Position numbers and translations under genes: made by a program. Source: Anaerovibrio lipolyticus LB2005 (GTDB lineage Bacteria; Bacillota; Negativicutes; Selenomonadales; Selenomonadaceae). Taken from it: 64,000 bases of DNA. Every line of letters starts with the position of its first letter. Positions within the stretch are counted from its first letter, which is position 1. Positions 1 to 8,473 of this stretch are shown here, in pieces. The stretch spans positions 124,001 to 188,000 of the forward strand of contig NZ_JHYA01000006.1 in assembly GCF_000621545.1 (NCBI RefSeq), written 5' to 3'. A model generated the notes under the pieces. It did not search any database and was not told the DNA's origin. It saw only the letters and a list, made by a program, of their open reading frames with translations.

Positions 1-504
1 CTTGCTGACAGTGAAATATATCATTTTAACGTTGGAGATAGGGCTTATTTAAGATTCCCTGATCATTGGTCCATGGGCAAGGCCTATGACACTGATTTTG
101 GTGCAGGCAATTTGGGTGGTAATACGGAAATAATTGGCGTTCTGAAGGAAATAGTACCTCCATTGTCGGAGCCGGCAGCCATCAGACGTACAGTTTGGGA
201 AGTAGATAACCGTGTCAGAATACTTGAGCCTATGACATATACAGGCGTAACTATGTATACATATAAGGATTATCATTGTCTTACTGTGCCATTGGATGCC
301 ATGGTGGACAAATCCAATGACAAGGTATATGTGGTGGATGCAGACGGCATCGTTCATTTGCGTTCTATTAAAAGCGGTTGTGATGATGGAGTATACATAG
401 AGATATTATCAGGCCTTTCAGAAGGCGATGCTGTAGTCGTAGGCAGTGTAGATGGCCTTAGTGATGGAATGAAGGTAAATATCAGACCGGAGGGAGGGGA
501 ATAA
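1..504 (+). CDS. Periplasmic adaptor (membrane fusion) protein, C-terminal part
   Basis: The frame is open from base 1 and stops with TAA at 502-504, so the N-terminus lies outside the window and about 167 C-terminal residues are visible. The sequence has the beta-rich character of the C-terminal half of HlyD/RND-type adaptors, including a hydrophobic stretch followed by 'LSGLSEGDAVVVG', typical of the membrane-proximal domain of RND-type adaptors. Such proteins link an inner-membrane pump to an outer-membrane channel. It lies one base before a second adaptor gene and in the same operon as two ABC transporters and a TolC homologue, so it probably belongs to the same export machine. The lipoyl and hairpin parts cannot be seen. 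The family call is fairly safe; the substrate is unknown. Confidence 0.75.
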   Translation, partial: LADSEIYHFNVGDRAYLRFPDHWSMGKAYDTDFGAGNLGGNTEIIGVLKEIVPPLSEPAAIRRTVWEVDNRVRILEPMTYTGVTMYTYKDYHCLTVPLDAMVDKSNDKVYVVDADGIVHLRSIKSGCDDGVYIEILSGLSEGDAVVVGSVDGLSDGMKVNIRPEGGE

Positions 505-505
505 T

Positions 506-1483
506 ATGGCTGAAAAACAATGGGGTAGCGAAAATAAAGGTATTTTTAGCAAGGAAGCATTGGATAAGCTGCGTTCCCCGGAACAGCTGGATACTGTGTT
601 GCCTATAACCAGTCCTATAGGCTGGATGGGCCTTGCTGCAGTGGCCGTTATGATGGTGGCTGTTGTGATATGGTCAATATTTGGTTCCTTCACCGTCAAG
701 GCAGAGGGCGTAGGCATGATTATGGATTCCTCTGGTGTTTCAAAGGTGTCTTCTGTAGCCGGAGGCAAGATAGATAAGGTTTATGTACATCCCGGAGAAA
801 AAATAAAAAAGGGAGCCATGATAGCCCATATAGAGCTGCCTCAGGAAACGGCGGCAACCCGTATGGCCCAGTACAATCCTGAACTGGCTTCCAGTAATCG
901 TGACGCTAAAAACAAGGTCCATGAATTTGATTCACGTCGTTATCAGAAGGAAACAACGGAATATGTTTATTCCACACGCAGTGGTACAGTGGATGAAATA
1001 ATGGTGCAGGAGGGTGCTGTTATTGGTACCGGCTCTCCAATTATTACAGTGCGGAATGATGATGGACGCAATGAATTAAGCGGCATCATGTATGTATCTG
1101 TAAATAAGGGTAAAAGTGTAAAGCCAGGCCAGACAATTCAGATTGCTCCTGGTGGTGTGGATATTTCCCAAAGTGGAAGCCTTTTGGGAACGGTTCGTTC
1201 TGTTTCCCAGTATCCTGTATCTGCCCAGACCATGCAGTCCACATTAAATAATGAACAGCTGGTACAAGCTATTCTTCAGGCACAGCAGGGTGCCGTAATG
1301 GAAGTAATATTCGATTTGGTAAAGGATCCTGGCTCTGAATCAGGGTATTTGTGGACTTCTTCTGTGGGAGAACACAAGCCAATAACTGCTGGAAGCTTCT
1401 GTACCGGCACGATTATTATTGAGCGTCGTCCCCCTATCGAAAAAGTATTTTATCGTTTAAGCCAATGGCTGAGAAATAGGTGA
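506..1483 (+). CDS. NHLM-type HlyD family secretion adaptor, short form
   Basis: A 325-residue adaptor with a cytoplasmic N-terminus, one membrane segment (about residues 39-60), a lipoyl-like half ('KIDKVYVHPGEKIKKG', about 87-105), a short linker and a second lipoyl half ('SGTVDEIMVQEGAVIGTG', about 158-175), then a beta-barrel domain. The linker between the lipoyl halves is only about 45 residues, so the coiled-coil hairpin that normally reaches TolC is very short or absent. The order adaptor, peptidase-ABC, ABC matches bacteriocin-type NHLM export clusters, whose adaptor family it resembles. ATG follows the upstream stop by one base and has a GGAGGGAGGG ribosome site. It probably couples the ABC proteins to the upstream adaptor and TolC; the division of labour is inferred. 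Confidence 0.8.
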   Translation: MAEKQWGSENKGIFSKEALDKLRSPEQLDTVLPITSPIGWMGLAAVAVMMVAVVIWSIFGSFTVKAEGVGMIMDSSGVSKVSSVAGGKIDKVYVHPGEKIKKGAMIAHIELPQETAATRMAQYNPELASSNRDAKNKVHEFDSRRYQKETTEYVYSTRSGTVDEIMVQEGAVIGTGSPIITVRNDDGRNELSGIMYVSVNKGKSVKPGQTIQIAPGGVDISQSGSLLGTVRSVSQYPVSAQTMQSTLNNEQLVQAILQAQQGAVMEVIFDLVKDPGSESGYLWTSSVGEHKPITAGSFCTGTIIIERRPPIEKVFYRLSQWLRNR

Positions 1484-1487
1484 TGAT

Positions 1488-3722
1488 ATGTTAGTGGAAA
1501 AAATAAAAGATTTCTTTTCCAGCAGTCACCAACGGGTTAAAGTACCTACTATACTTCAGATGGAGGCTACAGAATGTGGTGCTGCAGCTCTGGCCATGAT
1601 TCTCGCCCATTATGGCTTATGGATACCCCTGGAGAAGCTGAGAGCAGAATGTGGTGTAAATCGCGATGGCTCTAAGGCCAGCTGCGTTATAAAGGCAGCA
1701 AGAAACCGTAACTGTGAAGCCAATGGTTATCGTTGGACCACCAATGATATTTTAAAATTGGAATCAGAAAAAATATTTCCTTTGATAATACATTGGGAAT
1801 TTAATCATTTTGTTGTCTTAGAAGGAATAAAGAACGGCAAGGCCTATCTTAATGATCCTGCCATGGGACGGAGAACAGTTCCTCTGGAGGAATTTCGTAC
1901 TTCCTATACGGGGGTATCTCTCCACATTACTCCAAATGAGAAATTCCAAAAGGAAGGTCGCCGCTACAACATATACAAGGATATGTTCCATAAACTAATG
2001 GAAGACCGGTGGGCCATGACCTTTATTCTGATTTTGGAGCTGTGCGCAATTATTCCAGGATTGGCCAGCCCGGTTATGTCCCAAATTTTCCTTGATGATA
2101 TTTTGACAAGAAAGCATCCGGAATGGATGACTAATTTCTGTATTGCCATGACCCTGTCCTTCATAGTATCTGGTATTATAACTTGGTTGAGGGCTGTTGT
2201 ATTGACCTTGTGGCAGCGAAAGCTCACATTGTCGGATTCATCCAGATATTTTTGGCATTTGCTGAAGCTGCCAATGCAGTTTTTCCATCAAAGGTATGCA
2301 GCTGAGGTAGCAGGTCGCGTGGCCTTTAATGAGTCTATTGCCGGTGTATTGTCCGGGCCGGCGGCTACCGCAGCATTGGATTTGTTTGTAGCATTTTTTT
2401 ATCTGTTACTTCTGCTGCAATATAATGTTACCTTGACAATTATCGGTGTGTGCTTCATATCTGTGGAAATCATACTGTTTTTGGCTATGCGTCGTCATCT
2501 TACCGATCTGAATATGCGTATTCAGCAGGATGCGGGCAAGGCCTATGGTGTGGCCATGAATGGTCTTAGAATGATTGAAACTATTAAGGCCAACGGTGAT
2601 GAATCAGATTTCTTTACAAAATGGGCTGGCTATCAGACAAAGGTTTTGACTGCCTCTCAGGAAACAGCCCTTTGGTCATTGTCAGTAACCATCTTGCCAA
2701 CACTATTATCAGGTGTTAATGGAGCATTGATTATGACCATAGGTGGTTTCTCCATAATGGAGGGTGCCATGACTGCCGGTATGTTTATGGCTTTTCAGCA
2801 CCTGATGGGCTCATTTTCAGCACCTGTAAACGCCCTGGTAGGTTTGGGCTCCACTCTGCAGACTACAGAAATGCAGATGCAACGTCTAAATGATGTGCGT
2901 TGTTATGAAGTTGACAGCTTGAATTTCCCTACAGAGGAAGAAGAAGCCCGGCAGTCCTATCCTCGTGACAGGCTTTCAGGCGATCTTTGCATGGAAGACA
3001 TCAGCTTTGGTTATAGTCCATTGGAAAAACCGCTGATTGCAGATTTTAACCTTCATGCTCATCCTGGAGAATGGATAGCAGTAGTAGGCGCTTCTGGCAG
3101 TGGTAAATCCACAATTGCCAAGGTGATTACAGGACTTTATGAGGAATGGGGGGGTACCCTGTCCTTTGACGGAGTGCCACGCAGAAAGCTGCCACGTAAG
3201 GTTATACTTAGCTCACTGGCTGCAGTAGATCAGGATATTTTCCTTATAAGCGGTACAGTGGCAGAAAACATTTCACTCTTTGACAATACTGTGCGAAGGA
3301 GTGAGATTGTTCAAGCGGCTAAGGATGCCTGCATACATGATGACATAATGAAGCTAAGTGGTGGTTACGAGGCTTTGGTATCAGAGGGCGGTCTCAACTT
3401 CTCCGGAGGTCAGCGGCAGCGTCTTGAAATTGCCCGGGCTTTGGCTTTGAATCCTTCCATTTTGATATTGGATGAAGCCACCAGTGCCCTTGATCCTATT
3501 ACAGAGAAAATTGTATTGGAAAATATACGTCATCGTGGTTGTACCTGTATTATTGTGGCTCATCGTCTTTCCACTATCAGGGACTGTGATGAAATCATTG
3601 TTCTTTCCAATGGCAAGATTGTGGAAAGGGGCGTTCATCGCGAAATGATGAAGCACGATGGACCGTACAGACAGCTTATTGAAGAACGTGAGCAGGAAGA
3701 TATGGAAATTGTAGAGCAGTAA
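1488..3722 (+). CDS. NHLM-type peptidase C39/ABC exporter (ABC1)
   Basis: A 744-residue inner-membrane exporter. The N-terminal C39 peptidase has the expected catalytic set: Cys30 in 'MEATECGAAALAMILAHYG', His107 in 'NHFVVLEG' and Asp123 in 'LNDPAMG'. A six-helix ABC membrane domain follows (about 165-450), then the ATPase with Walker A 'GASGSGKST' (about 535), signature 'FSGGQRQRLEIARAL' and Walker B 'ILILDEATSALD'. Proteins of this type cut a leader, usually after a double glycine, and export the mature peptide. It most resembles the peptidase/permease/ATPase protein of NHLM microcin clusters. It starts four bases after the adaptor and is followed 13 bases later by ABC2, so the two may form a heterodimer. 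All catalytic motifs look intact. No precursor gene is seen nearby. Confidence 0.88.
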   Translation: MLVEKIKDFFSSSHQRVKVPTILQMEATECGAAALAMILAHYGLWIPLEKLRAECGVNRDGSKASCVIKAARNRNCEANGYRWTTNDILKLESEKIFPLIIHWEFNHFVVLEGIKNGKAYLNDPAMGRRTVPLEEFRTSYTGVSLHITPNEKFQKEGRRYNIYKDMFHKLMEDRWAMTFILILELCAIIPGLASPVMSQIFLDDILTRKHPEWMTNFCIAMTLSFIVSGIITWLRAVVLTLWQRKLTLSDSSRYFWHLLKLPMQFFHQRYAAEVAGRVAFNESIAGVLSGPAATAALDLFVAFFYLLLLLQYNVTLTIIGVCFISVEIILFLAMRRHLTDLNMRIQQDAGKAYGVAMNGLRMIETIKANGDESDFFTKWAGYQTKVLTASQETALWSLSVTILPTLLSGVNGALIMTIGGFSIMEGAMTAGMFMAFQHLMGSFSAPVNALVGLGSTLQTTEMQMQRLNDVRCYEVDSLNFPTEEEEARQSYPRDRLSGDLCMEDISFGYSPLEKPLIADFNLHAHPGEWIAVVGASGSGKSTIAKVITGLYEEWGGTLSFDGVPRRKLPRKVILSSLAAVDQDIFLISGTVAENISLFDNTVRRSEIVQAAKDACIHDDIMKLSGGYEALVSEGGLNFSGGQRQRLEIARALALNPSILILDEATSALDPITEKIVLENIRHRGCTCIIVAHRLSTIRDCDEIIVLSNGKIVERGVHREMMKHDGPYRQLIEEREQEDMEIVEQ

Positions 3723-3735
3723 GGAGGCAAAGCCA

Positions 3736-6504
3736 ATGATAAAAACACATAAACTATTATCTGGCCAACGCTTCCAGTTATATGACAATAAAAAATTAAT
3801 AAAGGTTATATCCGGTATTGTGGAGGTTTATGCCACCACAAAAGATGGAGATGATGAGCTTTCCTTTAGACAAAATTATCTCATTAATGCTCAGGAGGGA
3901 GAGTGCATATTTCCTTCCATTGATGAATTTGATGAGATAAGTATACAGTTGTATGCTTTGGAAGATGCTGAGTTATCAGAAATTGCCTTTGATGAGCTTG
4001 AAGCCAATGAGTTGGCTAGGGTAGCTCAGCACTGGTTTGGCCGCCTTATGGAAATCTCCTGGTTGCGTCTTAAGGCAGACAAGGGCGATGATATGCTCCA
4101 GTCCTGGCTTAAAGGCAATGTTTTTAAAGAAATGGACAGTCAGGAGCAAGTAATTGCAGAGCTGAAGGACCATGAAGAGGTCCTGTCTATGTTTTTGGGA
4201 ATGAGGTTTGGTGCTGAAGATACCAGATTATCAAGACGTATCAGTATGCGGGAAAAGGCCCGTAAAATATTGGTAGAAAATGGTATTCGCAGCCTACTTG
4301 GTGAAGAGCATATTTTTGCCGGTGAAACAGAAACCTCTTCATCCCAACAAACAACTATGGATACAACCTTTGTGGTGCAGCAGGTCGGCAAGGCTTTAAA
4401 AATGCCAATTGAATCCATAGGCATATCAGAAGAAAATGCCAAAAAATTGGATAATATTGGTCTGATACGCCGTCTGATGCAAAAAGGAAATATGCAGATG
4501 CGCCTCATAACCCTTCCTAAGGGTTGGTATAAGCAGGACACAGGGGTTATGATAGGCTATTACACATCCCCGGATACAGGAGAAAAAGAATTAGCTGCAC
4601 TTATACCAGAACAGCCGGAGGTTTATCGTGCCATATTGCGCCACAAGCCTGAGGGCATATTAGTAACTGAAGAAGTAGCAAAAAATATCGAAAAGGATGC
4701 TTTTGCCTGCTACGCTGGCTTTCCTTCCCGCAAGCTGAAGCTCTGGGATTTAATTAAATTCATTTTCCATCAATGCTGGATAGCTGATTATCGAACCATA
4801 ATAATTTGCAGCTTATTTGGTGGCTGTATTCCATTGGCTACCCCAATAATTACTGAAACCATATTCCAGGATATTATACCTATTTTAGATAGGCAGGGAC
4901 TGGCCACAGTAACCCAGGCCCTGATGGTAACCAGCTTTACCACAGCTGCCTTGGGAATAGTCAGATCTATAGCGGTAATGCGTATATCAACACGCATTGA
5001 GATTTCGGCAGAGGCTGCCATGTGGGGACGTCTTATGCAGCTACCTACCAAATTTTTCCGTCGTTTTACTGTCGGTGAATTGGCCAGCCGTATGGGAGGA
5101 ATTGGCGTTGCCAAGAGCCTGGCGTCCGGCGAATTCGTTGGCTCCATTTTGAGCTTTATATTCTCATTTTGGAGTATTTTCCTCATGTGCTACTACAGCA
5201 TAAAACTCACAGCTGCAGCAGTTGTAGTTTGGCTGATTTATTCTCTGTTTGTTATAGCAGTAATGCGCCGCACACTGTATTTCCAGCGCAAAATCATTGA
5301 TGCAGGCAACAAGTCTGCTGGTATGGTACAACAGATTTTTGCAGGACTTGCAAAATTCCGCGTGCAGGGTGGCGAGGAACAGGCATATAATCTTTGGGCC
5401 TCAACCTTTGGTGAGCATTGGAAATGGGGCTACAAGCTACGGTGGCAGAATAACTATACCACTATTATTTCCAGTATTCAGCCATTTATTCTTACCATGA
5501 TTCTTTATTGGATAGCAATGTATGGTATGAATGAATTGGGTCCGGATGGTAAGACTGTTAAGAGCGGTATTACTTATGCTCAGTTTATCGCCTTTAATTC
5601 AGCTTATAGCAGCTTTAATGGTGTAATAGGCGGAGTCCTTGGCCTTATTGGCAAATATTTTGCCATTCAGCCTCAGATTGAAAATCTTAAACCAATTTTA
5701 AATGAGGTTCCGGAAAGCAACGAGGAAAAGCAGGATGCTGGGCAGCTCTCCGGGGCCCTTGAGGTGGGAAATCTGTCCTTTGCCTATACCTTGGTAGTGC
5801 CAGATGGTAATGGAGGAACTACGGAAGTAAAGGGAGATGACGTTATTCATAACGTTAGTTTTTCTATTGCTGCTGGTGAAAATATTGCCATTGTAGGTAA
5901 ATCCGGCAGTGGAAAAAGCACCTTGGTACGTTTGCTGTTGGGCTTTGAACAACCACAAAAGGGGAGCATTTCTTATGATGGACAAAATCTGGCAGACCTG
6001 TCCCTTCCTTCGGTTCGTTCCCAGTTAGGAGTAGTATTGCAAAATGGCCAGCTTATGACTGGGGATATCTTTACAAACATCGTAGGTACAAGAAATCTGA
6101 CCCAGGATGACGCCTGGGATGCCGCTGAGGCAGCAGGCGTGGCTGATGATATTGCGGAAATGCCAATGGGAATGCAGACAGTAATCAGCGAGGGCAGCTC
6201 CAATATTTCCGGTGGCCAGCGTCAGCGTATTCTTATAGCCCGGGCTCTGGCCGGGAAACCTTCTTTGCTTATTTTTGATGAAGCCACCAGTGCATTGGAT
6301 AATCGTTCCCAGGCAATTGTTACCCGTAGCCTGGATAAGCTAAAGGCCACACGTATAATTGTAGCTCACCGCTTGTCCACCATAAGGAACTGCGATCGAA
6401 TTATTGTCATGGATGATGGTCGTCTGGCGGAAATGGGTACCTTTGATGAGCTCGTGGAAAAAGGTGGTATATTTGCTGATCTTGTAAAGAGGCAAATAGC
6501 ATAG
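3736..6504 (+). CDS. NHLM-type ABC exporter without peptidase (ABC2)
   Basis: A 922-residue ABC exporter. The N-terminal roughly 330 residues are not a C39 peptidase; the first 90 resemble a cupin or cyclic-nucleotide-binding type beta barrel ('LLSGQRFQLYDNKKLIKVISG'), and the rest of this part I do not recognise. A membrane domain lies at about 340-640. The ATPase has Walker A 'GKSGSGKSTL' (about 720), signature 'ISGGQRQRILIARAL' and Walker B 'LLIFDEATSALD'. This architecture matches the second ABC protein of NHLM microcin clusters. It sits 13 bases after ABC1 behind the ribosome site AAGGAGG, so it probably pairs with ABC1. The N-terminal domain might read a ligand or the substrate leader; that is inference. 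Confidence 0.87.
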   Translation: MIKTHKLLSGQRFQLYDNKKLIKVISGIVEVYATTKDGDDELSFRQNYLINAQEGECIFPSIDEFDEISIQLYALEDAELSEIAFDELEANELARVAQHWFGRLMEISWLRLKADKGDDMLQSWLKGNVFKEMDSQEQVIAELKDHEEVLSMFLGMRFGAEDTRLSRRISMREKARKILVENGIRSLLGEEHIFAGETETSSSQQTTMDTTFVVQQVGKALKMPIESIGISEENAKKLDNIGLIRRLMQKGNMQMRLITLPKGWYKQDTGVMIGYYTSPDTGEKELAALIPEQPEVYRAILRHKPEGILVTEEVAKNIEKDAFACYAGFPSRKLKLWDLIKFIFHQCWIADYRTIIICSLFGGCIPLATPIITETIFQDIIPILDRQGLATVTQALMVTSFTTAALGIVRSIAVMRISTRIEISAEAAMWGRLMQLPTKFFRRFTVGELASRMGGIGVAKSLASGEFVGSILSFIFSFWSIFLMCYYSIKLTAAAVVVWLIYSLFVIAVMRRTLYFQRKIIDAGNKSAGMVQQIFAGLAKFRVQGGEEQAYNLWASTFGEHWKWGYKLRWQNNYTTIISSIQPFILTMILYWIAMYGMNELGPDGKTVKSGITYAQFIAFNSAYSSFNGVIGGVLGLIGKYFAIQPQIENLKPILNEVPESNEEKQDAGQLSGALEVGNLSFAYTLVVPDGNGGTTEVKGDDVIHNVSFSIAAGENIAIVGKSGSGKSTLVRLLLGFEQPQKGSISYDGQNLADLSLPSVRSQLGVVLQNGQLMTGDIFTNIVGTRNLTQDDAWDAAEAAGVADDIAEMPMGMQTVISEGSSNISGGQRQRILIARALAGKPSLLIFDEATSALDNRSQAIVTRSLDKLKATRIIVAHRLSTIRNCDRIIVMDDGRLAEMGTFDELVEKGGIFADLVKRQIA

Positions 6505-6526
6505 ATTTTAGAAGGTGAATCCATTT

Positions 6527-7909
6527 ATGAAGAAATCATTTATTTTAGCTTTGATGCTGGTTGCCTGTAATATAGGGCAGGTTGCAGCCGAATCACAGCC
6601 TGTTATTGAAAATACGGAAGAAAATTTGAGCCTTTCCCTGGCTGAAAGCATTGATATTGCCTTGAGTAATAATGATCAGATTTATGCAGCAGAAAAGGGA
6701 AGGGAAGCCAGCAAATGGGGGCTGTCATCTGCTCGGCGGTCCGATGGTCCAACTATAGGCTGGGAATCTAATTTCAATCGTAACAGATCTCGTCGAACTG
6801 GAAGGTATTTTTATAATACTTCATATTCCAACAGCTGGAGTCTTACGATTCCTGTATATACTGGTGGACAACTGGAAGGACAAATTGACAAGAATCGCTA
6901 TTTGCTAAATCAGGCTGATTTGAATCTGGAAAATGTAAAACAGACAGTACGATATAAAACAGCTAATGCCTATGCAAATCTTTTACATCAAAAGGATGTG
7001 GCCAGAATTGCAAAGGAGGCTGTGGAAATGTCAAATAGCCAATTAAGGCTGATTAATGAACAATACACAGAGGGTGCTGTGGCCAAGGCGGATGTGTTGA
7101 TGATGGAGGTACGTTTGGCCAATAACCGTCAAAATCTGGTGTCAGCCCTGGGGAATATGGAAATTGCAAAATATGATTTAATTAATGCAATGGGCCTTTC
7201 CAACAATGTTAATGTGGAGCCTACAGATGTATTTTCCTATGAACCATATCCTAAAGAGCTTTGGGAATGTGAGGAATATGCTCTTGAGCATCGTCCTGAT
7301 GGAATCGCTGCTGATTATGGTATAAAAATAGCTGATGCCAATAAAGATATAGCCAAAGCTGGCTATCGGCCAAAGGTATCCGGCAGTATTGGGAGAGGGA
7401 TTGCAGGAGAGCAGCCCTTTGGTACGGAAGGTACTGATAGTTTATCCGCAGTCATAAATTTTAAATGGAATATTTTTGATAATGGTGTAACTGCCGCTAA
7501 TGTATCTCAGGCTGATGCCTTGGTACAGCAATCACAATATAATGCTGAATATACAAAAAAGAATATTAGCCTGGAAACACGTTCAGCATACGAGAGAATG
7601 AAAATAGCGGAAAAAAACATCAAAGAAGCTACCGCTGCGGTGAAGCAAGCTGAGGAAAGCTATACTATAGCCCAAGTCCGTTATGAGGAAGGCGTAGATA
7701 TATTGCTTAATTTGCTGGATGCCCAGGAAAAGCTGACTCAGGCCAGATCAAATTATTCCAATGCCCTTTACCAATATAATCTTTACCGTGTGACTTTGGA
7801 AAAGGCCATGGGTGTACCTGTGGATATGGATGTTCCACTTTATGTTGAGGCAGAAAAAGGTGGATTATCAGCAGATAAGGCACTGAAGGTTGCGGAAATT
7901 AATGGATAA
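6527..7909 (+). CDS. TolC-like outer-membrane efflux channel protein
   Basis: A 460-residue protein with a clean Sec signal peptide (MKKSFILALMLVACNIGQVAA) and two outer-membrane-efflux halves rich in helical heptads, for example around 'LLNLLDAQEKLTQARSNYSNALYQYNLYR' split over the C-terminal half. TolC homologues form trimeric channels across the outer membrane and periplasm and dock onto adaptor proteins. I start at ATG 6527 because it gives a normal signal peptide and a good distance to the AAGGTGAA site; an in-frame GTG at 6515 would add four residues. It is 22 bases after ABC2, which completes a set of ABC pair, two adaptors and outer channel. An independent role in small-molecule efflux cannot be excluded. 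Confidence 0.88.
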   Translation: MKKSFILALMLVACNIGQVAAESQPVIENTEENLSLSLAESIDIALSNNDQIYAAEKGREASKWGLSSARRSDGPTIGWESNFNRNRSRRTGRYFYNTSYSNSWSLTIPVYTGGQLEGQIDKNRYLLNQADLNLENVKQTVRYKTANAYANLLHQKDVARIAKEAVEMSNSQLRLINEQYTEGAVAKADVLMMEVRLANNRQNLVSALGNMEIAKYDLINAMGLSNNVNVEPTDVFSYEPYPKELWECEEYALEHRPDGIAADYGIKIADANKDIAKAGYRPKVSGSIGRGIAGEQPFGTEGTDSLSAVINFKWNIFDNGVTAANVSQADALVQQSQYNAEYTKKNISLETRSAYERMKIAEKNIKEATAAVKQAEESYTIAQVRYEEGVDILLNLLDAQEKLTQARSNYSNALYQYNLYRVTLEKAMGVPVDMDVPLYVEAEKGGLSADKALKVAEING

Positions 7910-7916
7910 TTAGAAT

Positions 7917-7955
7917 GCAAAAAATGCCTCAAAGCAGGAAATTACAATTGAATAA
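7917..7955 (+). pseudogene. Remnant of the 3' end of an LktA-like giant adhesin gene
   Basis: Eight bases after the TolC stop, the frame reads KNASKQEITIE-stop. The intact giant adhesin ending at 38243 finishes KNASKQEIIIE-stop. By eye, 42 of 48 bases agree from 7917 to 7964 against 38208 to 38255, running through the stop codon into the 3' noncoding sequence. The next homologous block is the hairpin at 7983-8035. No other part of an adhesin gene is visible upstream. The simplest reading is that a second adhesin gene once ended here and all but its last codons was lost or replaced. Confidence 0.7.
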
Positions 7956-7982
7956 CGAATAGTAACAGTTAAGAAAAGATTA

Positions 7983-8035
7983 ATATAACTACAGTCCCTT
8001 GCCTAAATATATTTAGACAAGGGGCTCAGTTATAT
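7983..8035 (+). other. Conserved hairpin element, copy 1
   Basis: Nested inverted repeats: ATATAACT (7983-7990) pairs with AGTTATAT (8028-8035), CCCTTG (7996-8001) with CAAGGG (8018-8023), and CTAAA (8003-8007) with TTTAG (8012-8016). A copy with the same layout lies at 38270-38324. One inner pair differs in both arms (G-C here, A-T there), so pairing is kept while sequence changes. There is no U-run, so it is not a classic terminator. It could stop or process transcripts, protect an mRNA 3' end, or be a protein-binding site. Confidence 0.6.
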
Positions 8036-8098
8036 ATAGTCCCTTGATTACTTTTGGGGATTGGGTTTTGTACTGAGATACTTTAAGGAGGAAGAAAA

Positions 8099-8428
8099 GT
8101 GGAAGATATTAGCATTTCTATAGAAGAAAAAAATGGATGGTCAGTTTTATTCCTACAGGGAAGATTGGACAGAGTTAATGCCGAGGATGTTGGCTCAAAG
8201 GCTGAGGAAACTATGGCTACTGCTGCAAAAATGGCGGCGGATTTATCAGGACTGGAATATATTTCCTCTGCTGGTATCCGCGTTCTCTTACGACTTGCCA
8301 AAAAATCCAAGGCAGATGGAAAAGAATTTGTCATTTGCGGTGCAGATGGATTTGTAAAGGAGATTCTTGAAGACTCCAATATGGATATGCTGGTAACCAT
8401 GATAAATTCAGTTGAACAGCTGCCTTAA
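8099..8428 (+). CDS. STAS-domain anti-anti-sigma factor
   Basis: A 109-residue single STAS domain. The phosphorylation-site motif is 'LEYISSAGIRVLLRLAKKSK' (about residues 60-80), where one serine of the SSAG is the usual target of an RsbW/SpoIIAB-type kinase. In partner switching, the unphosphorylated protein binds the kinase and frees its other partner; PP2C phosphatases reactivate it. The start is GTG 8099, with a strong AAGGAGG site eight bases upstream. The next two genes encode PP2C phosphatases, one carrying the kinase domain, and the cassette ends with a sigma factor, which fits this role. The gene follows the adhesin remnant and hairpin element. Confidence 0.88.
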   Translation: MEDISISIEEKNGWSVLFLQGRLDRVNAEDVGSKAEETMATAAKMAADLSGLEYISSAGIRVLLRLAKKSKADGKEFVICGADGFVKEILEDSNMDMLVTMINSVEQLP

Positions 8429-8473
8429 TGGTGATAATTATCATTCTGTAGTATTTATGGGGAGGAAATGTCT

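Noticed and set aside
7970-8050. c-di-GMP or other known riboswitch before the STAS gene
   Set aside because: None of the conserved GEMM or other riboswitch cores I know is present; only the two-tier hairpin is seen.
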